Source: Azorinus chamasolen (lineage: Eukaryota; Mollusca; Bivalvia; Cardiida; Solecurtidae). From it: DNA of 64,000 nucleotides. Location: NCBI GenBank assembly GCA_963576725.1, contig OY755241.1, positions 3,290,062 to 3,354,061 of the forward strand, read 5' to 3'. Shown here piece by piece: positions 54,561-63,794 of the stretch. The translations under genes were made by a program, and so were the position numbers. Each line of letters begins with the position of its first letter. Within the stretch, counting starts at the first letter, position 1. The notes below the pieces were generated by a model, which worked only from the letters and a program-made list of their open reading frames with translations, had not been told where the DNA came from and did not search any database.

Positions 54561-55581
54561 TGGACACAGGAGCGTTAAAAAGTAGGTGGTTGCTTAAGTC
54601 AGGACAAAAGTAATGCAGAAAGCTCCTATATGTAGCATTAAGCTACCACCTGCCTTACACACCTATAATTAGACCTCTTTTTGAGGGCTGCGTAAGATTT
54701 CCTGATTAAGTAATATTCTGATGGCACTGACGTGATGTGTGAGAACATTAGTTATGATATTCTGGTATAATTCTATAACCATATTTTTCATGGTCGTTTG
54801 AAAGACAAGTTTACAGAAATTTGTTACAATTTACATAAACAACAGATATTGTCTCGAGCCTTTTGCTGGTTTCGCTACCACCCTAATTCTGCACATCAAC
54901 CGGGACCACCTTAATTCTATCTTCAGTGTTAGAGAGAGGATCTCTAATGTCAGAGACATCAACAGCAACTTTAATGTACAGTGTATCATCCCGAAGAAAG
55001 CCATTATTTGGATTTGTAACGGAATCAAGCCTCATAAACAGTGGACAACCACTTGCAATGTTCATGTCAGATGAGGGTCTCTTGAACGATGAGCTGCTGG
55101 GGTCTGGTCTGAATGAGTCCAGAATATGTTCTCCTCCATTCTGATTAACAAGACAGAATGTGACTCTCTGTTTGAATGGCCATGCTTGTAGAGCATCAAA
55201 CTGCCCTCTCATCACCACAAAGAACAATGACAGATGGGTTCCCTTGCCCATGCCATCTCCATTAGGGTAGAGGCGGGCACATGATTTGTAGCCATGGTGA
55301 CTGGTGTAAAAAGCTGGAGAATAGATACTGATGCTTCTACCTTGGCTGGCATCTTGTTGCTTTTTGGTAAAGTCTGAAATTTTCCAGATGAATGATCCAT
55401 CATAACTGGCTGATTCTAAAGACTGTGTCCTCAGGTCTAGCTCAGCAATGGCGATGTCTTTAAGAGCCACCGTTCTTTCAAGGGTCTTAACAAGTTGTGT
55501 AAGCTTCTCATTTTCTTCCTTTGCAGCTCTTCTGTGGCGTTCAAGATTCTCCAAGGCGGTAATAGTTTTATCCAGTTCTCT
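54252..55581. repeat. Tandem segmental duplication, left unit
   Basis: Matches 55,693-57,034 at very high identity with small indels. It carries MITE DNA, the 3' flank and most of the TRAF terminal exon. The right edge stops inside the coiled-coil coding sequence (after TCCAGTTCTCT). Confidence 0.92.
54883..55581 (-). pseudogene. Partial copy of TRAF terminal exon (MATH domain)
   Basis: Encodes the second half of the coiled coil and the whole MATH/TRAF-C domain (GSFIWKISDFTKK, IYSPAFYTSHHGYK, NGDGMGKGTHLSLFFV, SGCPLF) ending at the same stop as the full exon. It is cut at its 5' side, has no splice acceptor there, and joins a half MITE at 55,582. The only amino-acid difference I noticed is DIRDP versus DIKDP. 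It lies downstream of the full gene, so it could only be used as an extra 3' exon if some new acceptor arose. Most likely a non-functional fragment. Confidence 0.88.
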
Positions 55582-55692
55582 TTGCTCCTATAGGAGCGTT
55601 CTGTTTTACTTTCACCTTACTCTAAGCAACCACCTGCCTTTAACACAAAATATTTGATGTAGTTCAGTGGTCGCCATAGAGAGGTTTTACTG
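55582..55692. mobile_element. Half family B/C MITE at duplication junction
   Basis: TTGCTCCTATAGGAGCG, then CTAAGCAACCACCTGCC and GTGGTCGCCATAGAGAGGTT with TTACTGTA. It is the right half of a Tigger-like MITE. Confidence 0.65.
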
Positions 55693-57034
55693 TATATGTA
55701 ATTATACAACAGGGCATGAGGAAGAAGGAGAAATGTATTTTAAAATTCAGCAAGAGAAGGGTTAACCCTTTGCTCCATGAATATGCCTTTCTACGCCTGT
55801 GCAAACAAAGTAGACGCAGATAAGACGGCTCCTATAGGAACCAACCGATCAGGGTCTGCTCTGTTTACTGAGGATATGATTGTACAATGTCTGTCATGGC
55901 CAAAAATTCATATGTCCATGTGATATATTCACAATTAACCTAATGAATATACATAATGTCATTATTTCTTACACGAACATTCATGGAGTAAAAGGTTTAG
56001 GAGTCATTCAATTATTGAACACAGGAGCGTTAAAAAGTAGGTGGTTGCTTAAGTCAGGACAAAAGTAATGCACAAAGCTCCTATATGTAGCATTAAGCTA
56101 CCACCTGCCTTACAGACCTATAATTAGACCTCTTTTTGAGGGCTGCGTAAGATTTCCTGATTAAGTAATATTCTGATAGCACTGACGTGATGTGTGAGAG
56201 CATTTGTTATGATATTCTGGTATAATTCTAGCCATATTTTTCATGGTCATTTGAAAGACAAGTTTACAGAAATTTGTTACAATTTACATAAACAACAGAT
56301 ATTGTCTCGAGCCTTTTGCTGGTTTCGCTACCACCCTAATTCTGCACATCAACCGGGACCACCTTAATTCTATCTTCAGTGTTAGAGAGAGGATCTTTAA
56401 TGTCAGAGACATCAACAGCAACTTTTATGTATAGTGTATCATCCCGAAGAAAGCCATTATTTGGATTTGTAACGGAATCAAGCCTCATAAACAGTGGACA
56501 ACCACTTGCAATGTTCATGTCAGATGAGGGTCTCTTGAACGATGAGCTGCTGGGGTCTGGTCTGAATGAGTCCAGAATATGCTCTCCTCCATTCTGATTA
56601 ACAAGACAGAATGTGACTCTCTGTTTGAATGGCCATGCTTGTAGAGCATCAAACTGCCCTCTCATCACCACAAAGAACAATGACAGATGGGTTCCCTTGC
56701 CCATGCCATCTCCATTAGGGTAGAGGCGGGCACATGATTTGTAGCCATGGTGACTGGTGTAAAAAGCTGGAGAATAGATACTGATGCTTCTACCTTGGCT
56801 GGCATCTTGTTGCTTTTTGGTAAAGTCTGAAATTTTCCAGATGAATGATCCATCATAACTGGCTGATTCTAAAGACTGTGTCCTCAGGTCTAGCTCAGCA
56901 ATGGCGATGTCTTTAAGAGCCACCGTTCTTTCAAGGGTCTTAACAAGTTGTGTAAGCTTCTCATTTTCTTCCTTTGCAGCTCTTCTGTGGCGTTCAAGAT
57001 TCTCCAAGGCGGTAATAGTTTTATCCAGTTCTCT
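55693..57034. repeat. Tandem segmental duplication, right unit
   Basis: Partner of 54,252-55,581. Includes a TTAA MITE (from TTAACCCTTTGCTCC at 55,762) and the TRAF terminal exon. Confidence 0.92.
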
Positions 57035-57385
57035 GTGCAGAGAGTTGGCAATGCCTTCAAATGTGCCAGCTTTGATCTCGACAGTTTTGATGTTTTCTGT
57101 AAGACCTTGCTGTCTATTTTCGACTGCCTGCTGAATCTTCTGGTCGATGTTTGATACCTGGCTAAGTTCAACAGCTTGTTGAGGGTGACTCTCCAACATC
57201 CTAATCCGTTCCTGTATTGAATCCATGTCTGGTGGCCTGTTAGCAACTAACTCATTAAGCTTTATGTTGGTCTGCTCTGCTAGGGAACCAACCTCTTTAT
57301 GGAGGTTACTCACTTCGGCCATGGCCCAGAACATATGGATAGGCAGGTTGGACATAAAATGTTCAGGCATACTTGGTTTATCAAA
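56336..57385 (-). CDS. TRAF-family adaptor, terminal exon (coiled coil and MATH)
   Basis: Last exon of a TRAF-type signalling adaptor, which would link TNF-receptor or Toll-type receptors to kinases and ubiquitin signalling in the cytoplasm. The acceptor TCTATTTTATTTCAG/TTTGAT sits at 57,386-57,388, and entry is phase 0. Residues 1-170 are a heptad-rich coiled coil (LHKEVGSLAEQTNIKLNEL, ENLERHRRAAKEENEKL). Residues ~175-350 are the MATH/TRAF-C domain with GSFIWKISDFTKK, YKSCARLYPNGDG, HLSLFFVVMRG, WPFKQRVTF, FRPDP-SSSSF and ASGCPLFMRL. Stop TAG at 56,336. The 3' 0.7 kb has a recent duplicate downstream. Family assignment is firm; the TRAF subtype cannot be named. Confidence 0.93.
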   Translation of the reverse strand, partial: FDKPSMPEHFMSNLPIHMFWAMAEVSNLHKEVGSLAEQTNIKLNELVANRPPDMDSIQERIRMLESHPQQAVELSQVSNIDQKIQQAVENRQQGLTENIKTVEIKAGTFEGIANSLHRELDKTITALENLERHRRAAKEENEKLTQLVKTLERTVALKDIAIAELDLRTQSLESASYDGSFIWKISDFTKKQQDASQGRSISIYSPAFYTSHHGYKSCARLYPNGDGMGKGTHLSLFFVVMRGQFDALQAWPFKQRVTFCLVNQNGGEHILDSFRPDPSSSSFKRPSSDMNIASGCPLFMRLDSVTNPNNGFLRDDTLYIKVAVDVSDIKDPLSNTEDRIKVVPVDVQN

Positions 57386-57436
57386 CTGAAATAAAATAGA
57401 CAACTTTGTTAAGCTCTCATGTACACAGCCAGCTTT

Positions 57437-57630
57437 CTATACAGTAAAACCACTCAAAACCGGACGTTTAATTTTTATATAAATATCGATCTTGGAGACA
57501 GGTGACAGCTTAATGCTCCTCTAGCAGCTTTCTGCGTGACTTTCACCCTGCATTAAGCAGCCACCTGCCCAAAAGTATCTAGATTCTCCTCTGCTATAAT
57601 TCCAGTTTAGAAAGGTTTTATTGTAGACTG
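57437..57630. mobile_element. Family C MITE in TRAF intron
   Basis: TACAGTAAAACCACTCAAAA at left and TTTAGAAAGGTTTTATTGTA at right, with a GCTTAATGC...GCATTAAGC core. A copy of its left end recurs at 58,320. Confidence 0.75.
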
Positions 57631-57699
57631 GGTTTATTAAACTGATATAAAATAACCTCTCATGGCCATACACAGCACTAGAAAGCATTGTTTTGAATT

Positions 57700-58110
57700 T
57701 CCCCATTACCTCATAGATATGCCTTTGAATACCTTTGTAAACAGATGAGATTCAGATGGATCCTGATCAGGGTTGCAGCTGTGCTTAGTCAAAACATCCT
57801 CTGTTTATGGTGTCATTTATTAAATGCAGGTTTTTAAGTTTCATACCATTTTTTCCCTTAAATGAGAGTTGATCATGAATAGAGTTCATATAGGGTGATG
57901 ATGATGATGATGATGATGATGTTGATGATGATGACCATGTCTATCAACATGCATGATGATGTTAACACTTCCCTAATGAACAGGTATGCAAACAAAGCAG
58001 ACCCTGATCCGATGGCTCAAACAGGAGCTGCCTGATCTGCCTCTACTTGGCGAATGTGCAAATAGGTGCTTCCATGACGAAAAGGATTAACAAAGAAAGC
58101 TTTTATTCCA
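57700..58110. repeat. Degraded MITE and GAT microsatellite
   Basis: A (GATGAT)n tract at 57,895-57,955 and a family A-like palindrome CAAACAAAGCAGACCCTGAT / GATCTGCCTCTACTTGGCG at 57,985-58,055. Confidence 0.65.
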
Positions 58111-58124
58111 TTCTTATAGACTTT

Positions 58125-58430
58125 TAACCCATTCCCTCATAGGCTATTTTTAGATCTAACCACATGAAAAAATCTACCGAAAAGGAGCATTTACTAGAGA
58201 AAAGGAAAATTTTAGAATTATGTAGTTTTTATAAAGTCTATAAGAATGGAATTTGTTTATCAAACTGAAATAAAATAGACAATTTTGTTAAGCTCTCATG
58301 TACACAGCCAGCTTTCTATACAGTAAAACCACTCAAAACCGGACGTTTAATTTTTATATAAATATCTGATCTGTGTCTACTCTGTTTGCAAATGCGTGAA
58401 AACACGTTTACATGAGGGAAAGGGATAAGC
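58125..58430. mobile_element. Mosaic of MITE pieces
   Basis: A family F start (TTAACCCATTCCCTCATAGG), then an inverted ATAAAGTCTATAAGAATGGA, then a 110-bp duplicate of the TRAF exon acceptor region (58,256-58,366 matches 57,376-57,486), then a family A right end. It carries a decoy copy of the 3' splice site without the exon. Confidence 0.7.
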
Positions 58431-58489
58431 AAACAGAGCACAACCTAGTCAGAGAGCTCCTACAAGAGTCATCTGGCCCCGAGGTTATA

Positions 58490-58620
58490 TAAAACTTTTT
58501 TCTTGAGTCTGAGATCATTTTTCAAGCATCTGATTGGTCAGATTCTGAGCTTGCTCAGATTCTGACCAATCAGATACTTGAGAATGATCTCAGACTCAGA
58601 AGTTTTATAACCTTGGATCC
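58490..58620. repeat. Fold-back palindrome with CCAAT boxes
   Basis: Arms CTTGAGTCTGAGATCATTTT...TGATTGGTCAGA and TCTGACCAATCAG...AATGATCTCAGACTCA, ~60 bp each, centre near 58,556. Related to 13,735-13,875. Confidence 0.85.
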
Positions 58621-58689
58621 TGATCTGAGTCTACTCTGTTTGAAAAGTCATGAAAATGTGTTTACATGAAAGAGTAAGAGAAAGGTAAG

Positions 58690-58772
58690 ACAAACAGAAC
58701 TTTTCTTCTTCTTTCTTTCATGTTTAGGGAAAAAAGTTTTTTCCCCTAAATATGAAAGAAAGAAGAGGTAAA
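58690..58772. repeat. Small palindrome
   Basis: CTTCTTCTTTCTTTCATGTTTAGG against CCTAAATATGAAAGAAAGAAG, ~30-bp arms around GGAAAAAAGTTTTTTCC. Confidence 0.85.
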
Positions 58773-58974
58773 GTCTAGCCATTGAAAATACAGGACCCTG
58801 CATATTGTCATTGTCATGCGACTTCCTATTTTGATTTTTAACAAGTTTTATGTTTTATCAAAATCCTCAATCCTTCACTGCCATCTGATCTTGGTATACT
58901 CTTGTTTGCAAAGGTGCAAAAAAGCGTTAGTATAAGAGAAAGAATTAATTCCATTCATCCATGCCCAAACTCAC

Positions 58975-59040
58975 CAATCCACAGCCGACAGGGCACTGAA
59001 CTTTCTGGTTGGTACACTCCTGCTCAATATGGTACTGCAT
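58975..59040 (-). CDS. TRAF-family adaptor, zinc-finger exon
   Basis: A 66-bp exon, acceptor GGATTACAG/ATG and donor TTG/GTGAGT, phase 0 on both sides. The peptide MQYHIEQECTNQKVQ then CPVGCGL is half of a TRAF-type zinc finger (H-x4-C...C-x3-C). It follows REK of the upstream exon, matching the REKM-x2-H-x4-C spacing of TRAF proteins. Confidence 0.88.
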
Positions 59041-59101
59041 CTGTAATCCGACCAAAAACACAGTATTACTAGTATAGTAAGGTTTGGAATGCAAAACTAT
59101 T

Positions 59102-59352
59102 TTAACCCTTAATTTCCCTGTTCTATGTTTATTCCAAGTTTCAATACCTATTGAATATTCATGGTCAAAATAGCTATAATGAAATATATAAGATGGAACA
59201 TTGTTGCCATTTAGAAACTAAAGAAACCAATCTATCAAATTCTATTAGCAAACAGAGCAGACCCTAATCAGACGGTTCCTATAGGAGCCGTCTGATCAGG
59301 GTCTACTCTGTTTGCAAGTCTGAAAACATGTTGATATGAAGGAAAGGGTTAA
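59102..59352. mobile_element. TTAA MITE, family A, complete
   Basis: TTAACCCTTAATTTCCCTG at left, GGAAAGGGTTAA at right, near-perfect palindrome 59,249-59,323. Confidence 0.85.
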
Positions 59353-59854
59353 GCCTTTTATTCATGAATATTCATTGCAGACGCCACCAATCTTTAACTA
59401 CCGGTAATCATTCTGTAACGCTCATATAAAGTTAACACTTTCCTACTCAATTTGTTTATTAAACCGTTTAGTCTATGAATCATGCAGGGCTGGAAAAATC
59501 TTAAAACTTTTACTCGTCCTGCCAGATGCTTTTGTCTTAATTTACTTAAATTCATTGTTAACATTTCTGAAATTCTACTCGTCCTGCAAGAAAGTTACTC
59601 ATCATGGCGAGCGGACGAGTGGAATTTTCCAGGCCTGTGAATGTAAGCTAAAAATGGCATCATGAATATGAATTACTTGTTTTTAATAATCACACAGGAA
59701 TACAGGAATATTTGGCCAAGGCAGAAACTGTAGAATCATATCTATACTATGTCACAAGCAAACAGAGCAGACCCTGATTGTGTGGGAGCCGTCTGATCTG
59801 GGTCTAATCTGTTTGCAAAGGCAAAGAAAGGTGTATTTATGGAATAAAGGGTTA
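59349..59854. mobile_element. TTAA MITE, family A, with nested CAGGGCTGG element
   Basis: Starts TTAAGCCTTTTATTCATG and ends ATAAAGGGTTAA, palindrome 59,757-59,817. Within it 59,484-59,637 has ends CAGGGCTGGAAAAAT and ATTTTCCAGGCCTG, a small hAT-like MITE with CTCGTCCTGC repeats. Confidence 0.7.
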
Positions 59855-59999
59855 ACCCTTTCCCTGTTTAACATTTACTCAAGATTTCTTCATGGACAGA
59901 ATCAATAACGAAAAAAAAGGAAAAGGGAATTCTTTCACTGCTGTGGAAACTGCATAAACGGATACATGTATATAAACTATTATTACCAGTCAGAGTAAA

Positions 60000-60600
60000 T
60001 CCTTGGAATTTGATTGGTCAGTTTGCCAAAAACTGCCGGGGTGTACAGTACCGTATTCAGCGGCTTCCACGGAGAATACAGAATTATTCAAATTTGACGC
60101 GTGACGCAGACCTGTTTACCCATACTTTTGCGCAAGTGTAATCATCTTCCAATTTAAGTGTAATCTTGGGGTAGGCAAGTGTAATACCGAGACAAAATCA
60201 TATTGACCACCTTTTTACTGTGAAAACGGAAAAAAACCCCACATGTATTTTTATACAATAACTCTATCCGCTTTTTCAATGCAGCAACTGAGCAGTACAT
60301 GTTTTCAACTTATTTTTGGTCACAGAACTCTTTGAATATTCATACATTTTGGCACATCTGAGAAATTAATGTGATATTTGAAAATTTCATGGAAAATGGA
60401 GCCTTAATGCTCCATAGGAGAACATTTTCAATTTTCCATAATGCTTTTAAATTAAAAAAATATTAAAACTTTTCAAAGAGTGAAAACTATAACTTATATC
60501 TAAAGACTAGTCACTATTCATCGTAGGCAGAGGCCAGTATAAATCGTCTTGGAGGAAAGGGTTAAGAAAAATGCAGATTTTTTACTAACCAGCTGCTATC
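60000..60600. other. Intron DNA without recognised feature
   Basis: AT-rich with ATTTGATTGGTCAGTTTGCC at the start. A TCATGGAAAATGGAGC/CATTATGGAAAATTG-type inverted pair lies at 60,388-60,445. The right end has GAGGAAAGGGTTAAG, a MITE end. Confidence 0.45.
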
Positions 60601-60696
60601 TTTAAATCATTTTTTGTCAGCTAAACTAAAAGAAACACTCAGTTCAGCTATTAGTTCGCACATGATTGTTTCTGCTTTTGCCACGAGTTTGTCTTT

Positions 60697-61081
60697 TTAT
60701 TGAAACTTTTTTTTCGCCGATGATTTTGCAACATACATGTCTTTCATAGATGTCTGTTTTTCCTTCAGCTTTACAAATTCGCCGTGTGACTTAGAGTTTA
60801 TATGACGAATACAAGCAAATCGTCCACAGTGTGCACATGAAAAATCTATCGTGCAAACTGAGCACTTCACGTAAGTCTCCATCGACTGACGGTCCTAAGC
60901 AATTCCATGCTTCATGATAAGCAGCTTTATATTGTTGGTTCACAACTGATTTCTTTTTCTTATTCTTCGGTTTGTTCGGAAAAGAGTCATTAGTTTCATG
61001 ACATCGTTTATTCGTTCTCGATTCCGGCGTCTGCTTGTCCCGCTCTGCCATTTTGTAAATACATCCATTGCACATGCGCAC
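60697..61081 (-). pseudogene. Broken BED/TTF-type zinc-finger protein fragment
   Basis: The 5' frame (61,081-60,880) gives a basic leader from MAERDKQTP with a KNKKKKSVVNQQY stretch. It shifts near 60,890 into METYVKCSVCTIDFSCAH, then C-x3-R-H and NSKSHGEF, ending QTSMKDMYVAKSSAKKK. The C-x2-C...H-x5-H zinc module ahead of a Ser/Lys linker resembles the N-terminus of hAT-transposase-like and ZBED-like proteins. No catalytic domain follows. I cannot tell whether it is a transposon remnant or a domesticated gene piece. Confidence 0.55.
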
Positions 61082-61089
61082 AATTGGTA

Positions 61090-61640
61090 TGGACTAAACA
61101 GCCGGCGCCGCGATGAAACAAGGGGGAAAATGCGGCGCCTACTCCCCGAAAAACGGTATAATACGATAAGGAAAAAATACGGCGCCGAAAATTTTAAATG
61201 CGCGTAATTTAATGTCCGGGACCATAATAGCGTAAATTGGAGGTGAAAAGCGTAATAATTACGCCCAAAACGTAATTGTAAACAGGTCTGGTGACGTCAT
61301 TCGTTTTGTTTTCATTTTTAGCGTCGATTCGAAATTTCACATCGTCCTTACTCCAATAATTCTGGATGGATTACGACCAAATAATCGATAATAAACGTAA
61401 AAAACTGTACCTCATACGTTCCTAACACTATCAACTTATCAGTACAGCGTGTTACCGTTAATGTTTACAAGTGAAGTTTCAATATTCCTCTTTCGAAATT
61501 GCTCTGAGACGACGTCATATTTGCTCTGTTATGACGTCATGTTTTCTTTGTCATGCCGTCATACAATTAGAGATCTAATGTCAGCAAAATAAAAGTTGTT
61601 CGTTTCTTAATTAGGTAAATCGGATCTCTGACTGGTAATA
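61090..61640. other. No gene seen
   Basis: Contains GGCGCCGCGATG and several CGTAATT/GTAAACAGGTC motifs. GTAAACAGGTCTGGTGACGT at 61,277 is roughly the complement of CGTGACGCAGACCTGTTTAC at 60,100, so 60,100-61,300 may be one inverted-repeat element carrying the zinc-finger fragment. Confidence 0.4.
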
Positions 61641-61790
61641 AATTCGTTACACGGTAATTTGGCAGGGTGTACGGGCTGGTATGACCGGGTTAGACCACGT
61701 ATTTCCTTCGGCTAACGCCTCAGGAAATACGGGATCTAACCCGGTCATACCAGCCCGTACACCCTGCCAAATAACCGTGTAACTAATAGA
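61641..61790. repeat. Long near-perfect palindrome
   Basis: TTCGTTACACGGTAATTTGG ... GACCGGGTTAGA...CCGAAGG faces the complementary arm ending CCAAATAACCGTGTAACTAA, ~65-bp arms and a short loop (TTCGGCTAACGCC). Confidence 0.9.
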
Positions 61791-61794
61791 ATTG

Positions 61795-62515
61795 TTTTTG
61801 ATACAAAAAATGATGTCTCCCACACTTGTTATTTTCCATGTAAAAATTTCAAAGTCCCATAGCTCTGCCAAAAATCACAGAAGTGGAACAGGAATAACAT
61901 ATGCACAACAAGGCATGGTGCTTATCAATGCTACCAAGTGTTATCAAAATCCGAGCCAGAGGATTTTGGAGAAACCGCGCAAAGATTTTGGTAAATCCGT
62001 GCGGACAAAATATTTCATGTAAAATTTTCAAATTGCCATAACTCTAAAAAATATCATCGAACTGGAACAGAAATAAGATATGTACAACTAGGTTTTGGAG
62101 AGATCGCGCGGACAAAATTTTCCATGTAAAAATTTCAAAGTACCATAACTCTGCAGAAAATCATCAAACCGGAACAAGAATATGATATGCACAACTAGAC
62201 ATAGTGCTGATCAATCCTAGGGAGTTTCATGAAAATCTGATCATAGGATTTGGAGAAACTGCGCGGACAAAATTTTCCATGTAAACATTTCAAAGTCCCA
62301 TAACTCTGCGGAAAATCATTGAACCAGAACAGGAATAAGATCTGCACAACTAGGCATGGTGGGGATTAATCCAATTAAGTTTCATGAAAATGCGACTCAC
62401 GGTTTTGCAGAAACCGTGCGGACAAAGTAAAATCGACCATGGATGGACGGACAGACAGACGGCACGCACAAAAACAAAATGTCTCCCCAGTATACTGGGG
62501 GAGACATAATCCCAT
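61795..62515 (+). mobile_element. Array element with GTCTCCC hairpin end
   Basis: Four ~150-170 bp units with TTCCATGTAAAAATTTCAAA, CCATAACTCTGC, GGAACAGGAATAAGATATGC and GGATTTTGGAGAAACCGCGC. Ends GACGGACAGACAGACGGCAC ... AATGTCTCCCCAGTATACTG / GGGGAGACATAA. Same architecture as the ATGCCCCC arrays. Confidence 0.8.
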
Positions 62516-62516
62516 A

Positions 62517-62625
62517 AGCAAACAGAGCAGTCCCCGATCAGGGGGATCCTACATGAGCCGTCTGATCTGAGTCAAATCCATTTGCAAATGCGTAAAAAAG
62601 TGTTTATATGAAAGAAAGGGGTAAT
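62517..62625. mobile_element. TTAA MITE, family A, right half
   Basis: GCAAACAGAGCAGTCCCCGA / CTGAGTCAAATCCATTTGC core and GAAAGAAAGGGGTAA end. Confidence 0.6.
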
Positions 62626-62754
62626 CCTTTTCATGCTATAAAACAAATGATGCTATCTGAAATTTCATTGCAATCATTTTTAAAAATTATCCAGTTAACT
62701 GATATTTTGAGGAATGATCAGCCATGTGGTAAACAACTTGTATCTTGAGGAGAC

Positions 62755-63060
62755 ACCAAGTTACTATTCTAAACAGTGGTCACAACATAGGGTTAAACCG
62801 TTTGGTGGAGAAATAAAGAAGTTATTCTTGAATATGCTTAAATTTACATATCTTATCTGGACCTCTGATTATTTATTGAAAATATAAAGTAATGAAATTT
62901 ATTGCCATGGCAAACAGAAGAGAAACAGATATGTAACAAACAAATCTGTAACAAACAAATCTGTAACAAACAAATCTGTAACATATTAGCAAACAGAGAA
63001 GACTGATCCGACAGCTAATAGTGGTGCTGTCTGATGTCATGTGGGTCTATTCTGTTTCCA
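62755..63060. repeat. Family D half palindrome, AACAAATCTGT repeats, family A core
   Basis: AACATAGGGTTAAACCGTTTGGTGGAGAAA at 62,786-62,815 is half of family D. TAACAAACAAATCTG repeats four times at 62,935-62,985. GCAAACAGAGAAGACTGATC / GGGTCTATTCTGTTTCC lies at 62,990-63,060. Confidence 0.6.
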
Positions 63061-63094
63061 AAGACATTTAAAATGATGATGGAAATGTACAAAC

Positions 63095-63169
63095 CTTCTC
63101 CCTCAGAATTTTCTTCTTTCCACAAGACTCGCACTTCAATGGATACTTAGGACAGGTATTGTTGTGATT
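63095..63169 (-). CDS. TRAF-family adaptor, zinc-finger exon
   Basis: A 75-bp exon, acceptor TTTGTTTCAG/AAT and donor AAG/GTTTGT, phase 0 on both sides. The peptide NHNNTCPKYPLKCESCGKKK then ILREK gives the C-x5-C-x2-C part of a TRAF-type zinc finger. The preceding His-Cys half and the RING would be on exons beyond 64,000. Its REK end continues into MQYHIEQEC of the next exon. Confidence 0.88.
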
Positions 63170-63237
63170 CTGAAACAAACAAAGAATGGTTTCTAAGCTT
63201 TTTGAATACTCCTATGTCCAATAAATGAATGGCCGTT

Positions 63238-63495
63238 TTAACCCTTTCCTCCATGAATATTCATGTAAGAAATAATGACATCATGAATGTTAATTAGATA
63301 AATTTGATATACATTGTAATAGCATATATGGACACTGGGATTTTTAGCACTGGCAGAAACTGTAAAATCATATCTATATTATTTAAAAAGCAAACAGCAG
63401 ACCTTTATCAGACGGCTCCTATAGGAGCCATCTGATCTGGGTCTACTCTGTTTGCAAAAGCGGAGAAAGGCGTATTTATGGAGTAAAGGGTTTAA
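63238..63495. mobile_element. TTAA MITE, family A, complete reference-like copy
   Basis: TTAACCCTTTCCTCCATGAA at left and GAGTAAAGGGTTTAA at right. AT-rich left half with ATTCATG repeats, palindrome 63,391-63,460. Confidence 0.85.
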
Positions 63496-63645
63496 ACAGG
63501 TTCTGCTTTGTACATCCTGATGAGAATTGGCATCTCATCTGGATCCAAACAATATACAGACTTTATTTCATGTATTAGCCCTTTACTGCATAGATACACC
63601 TTTTAAGGCTTTTGCAAACAGGGTCTGTTCTGTTTGATCATGGTA

Positions 63646-63793
63646 CAGTAAAACTCCGCTAATGCGACCACCTAAAAGAGGTATAATTCTGGGTGCTAGA
63701 TGCAGGTGGTAGCTTAATGCAGGACAAAAGTAATGCAGAAAGCCCCTAGAGGAGCTTTCTGCATTACTTTTGTCCTGCATTAAGCAACCACCT
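63646..63793. mobile_element. Family B MITE, right end truncated
   Basis: TACAGTAAAACTCCGCTAAT with GCGACCACC at left, near-perfect palindrome 63,709-63,789 (GGTAGCTTAATGCAGGACAA / TTGTCCTGCATTAAGCAACC). Breaks into the next family A copy. Confidence 0.75.
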
Positions 63794-63794
63794 T

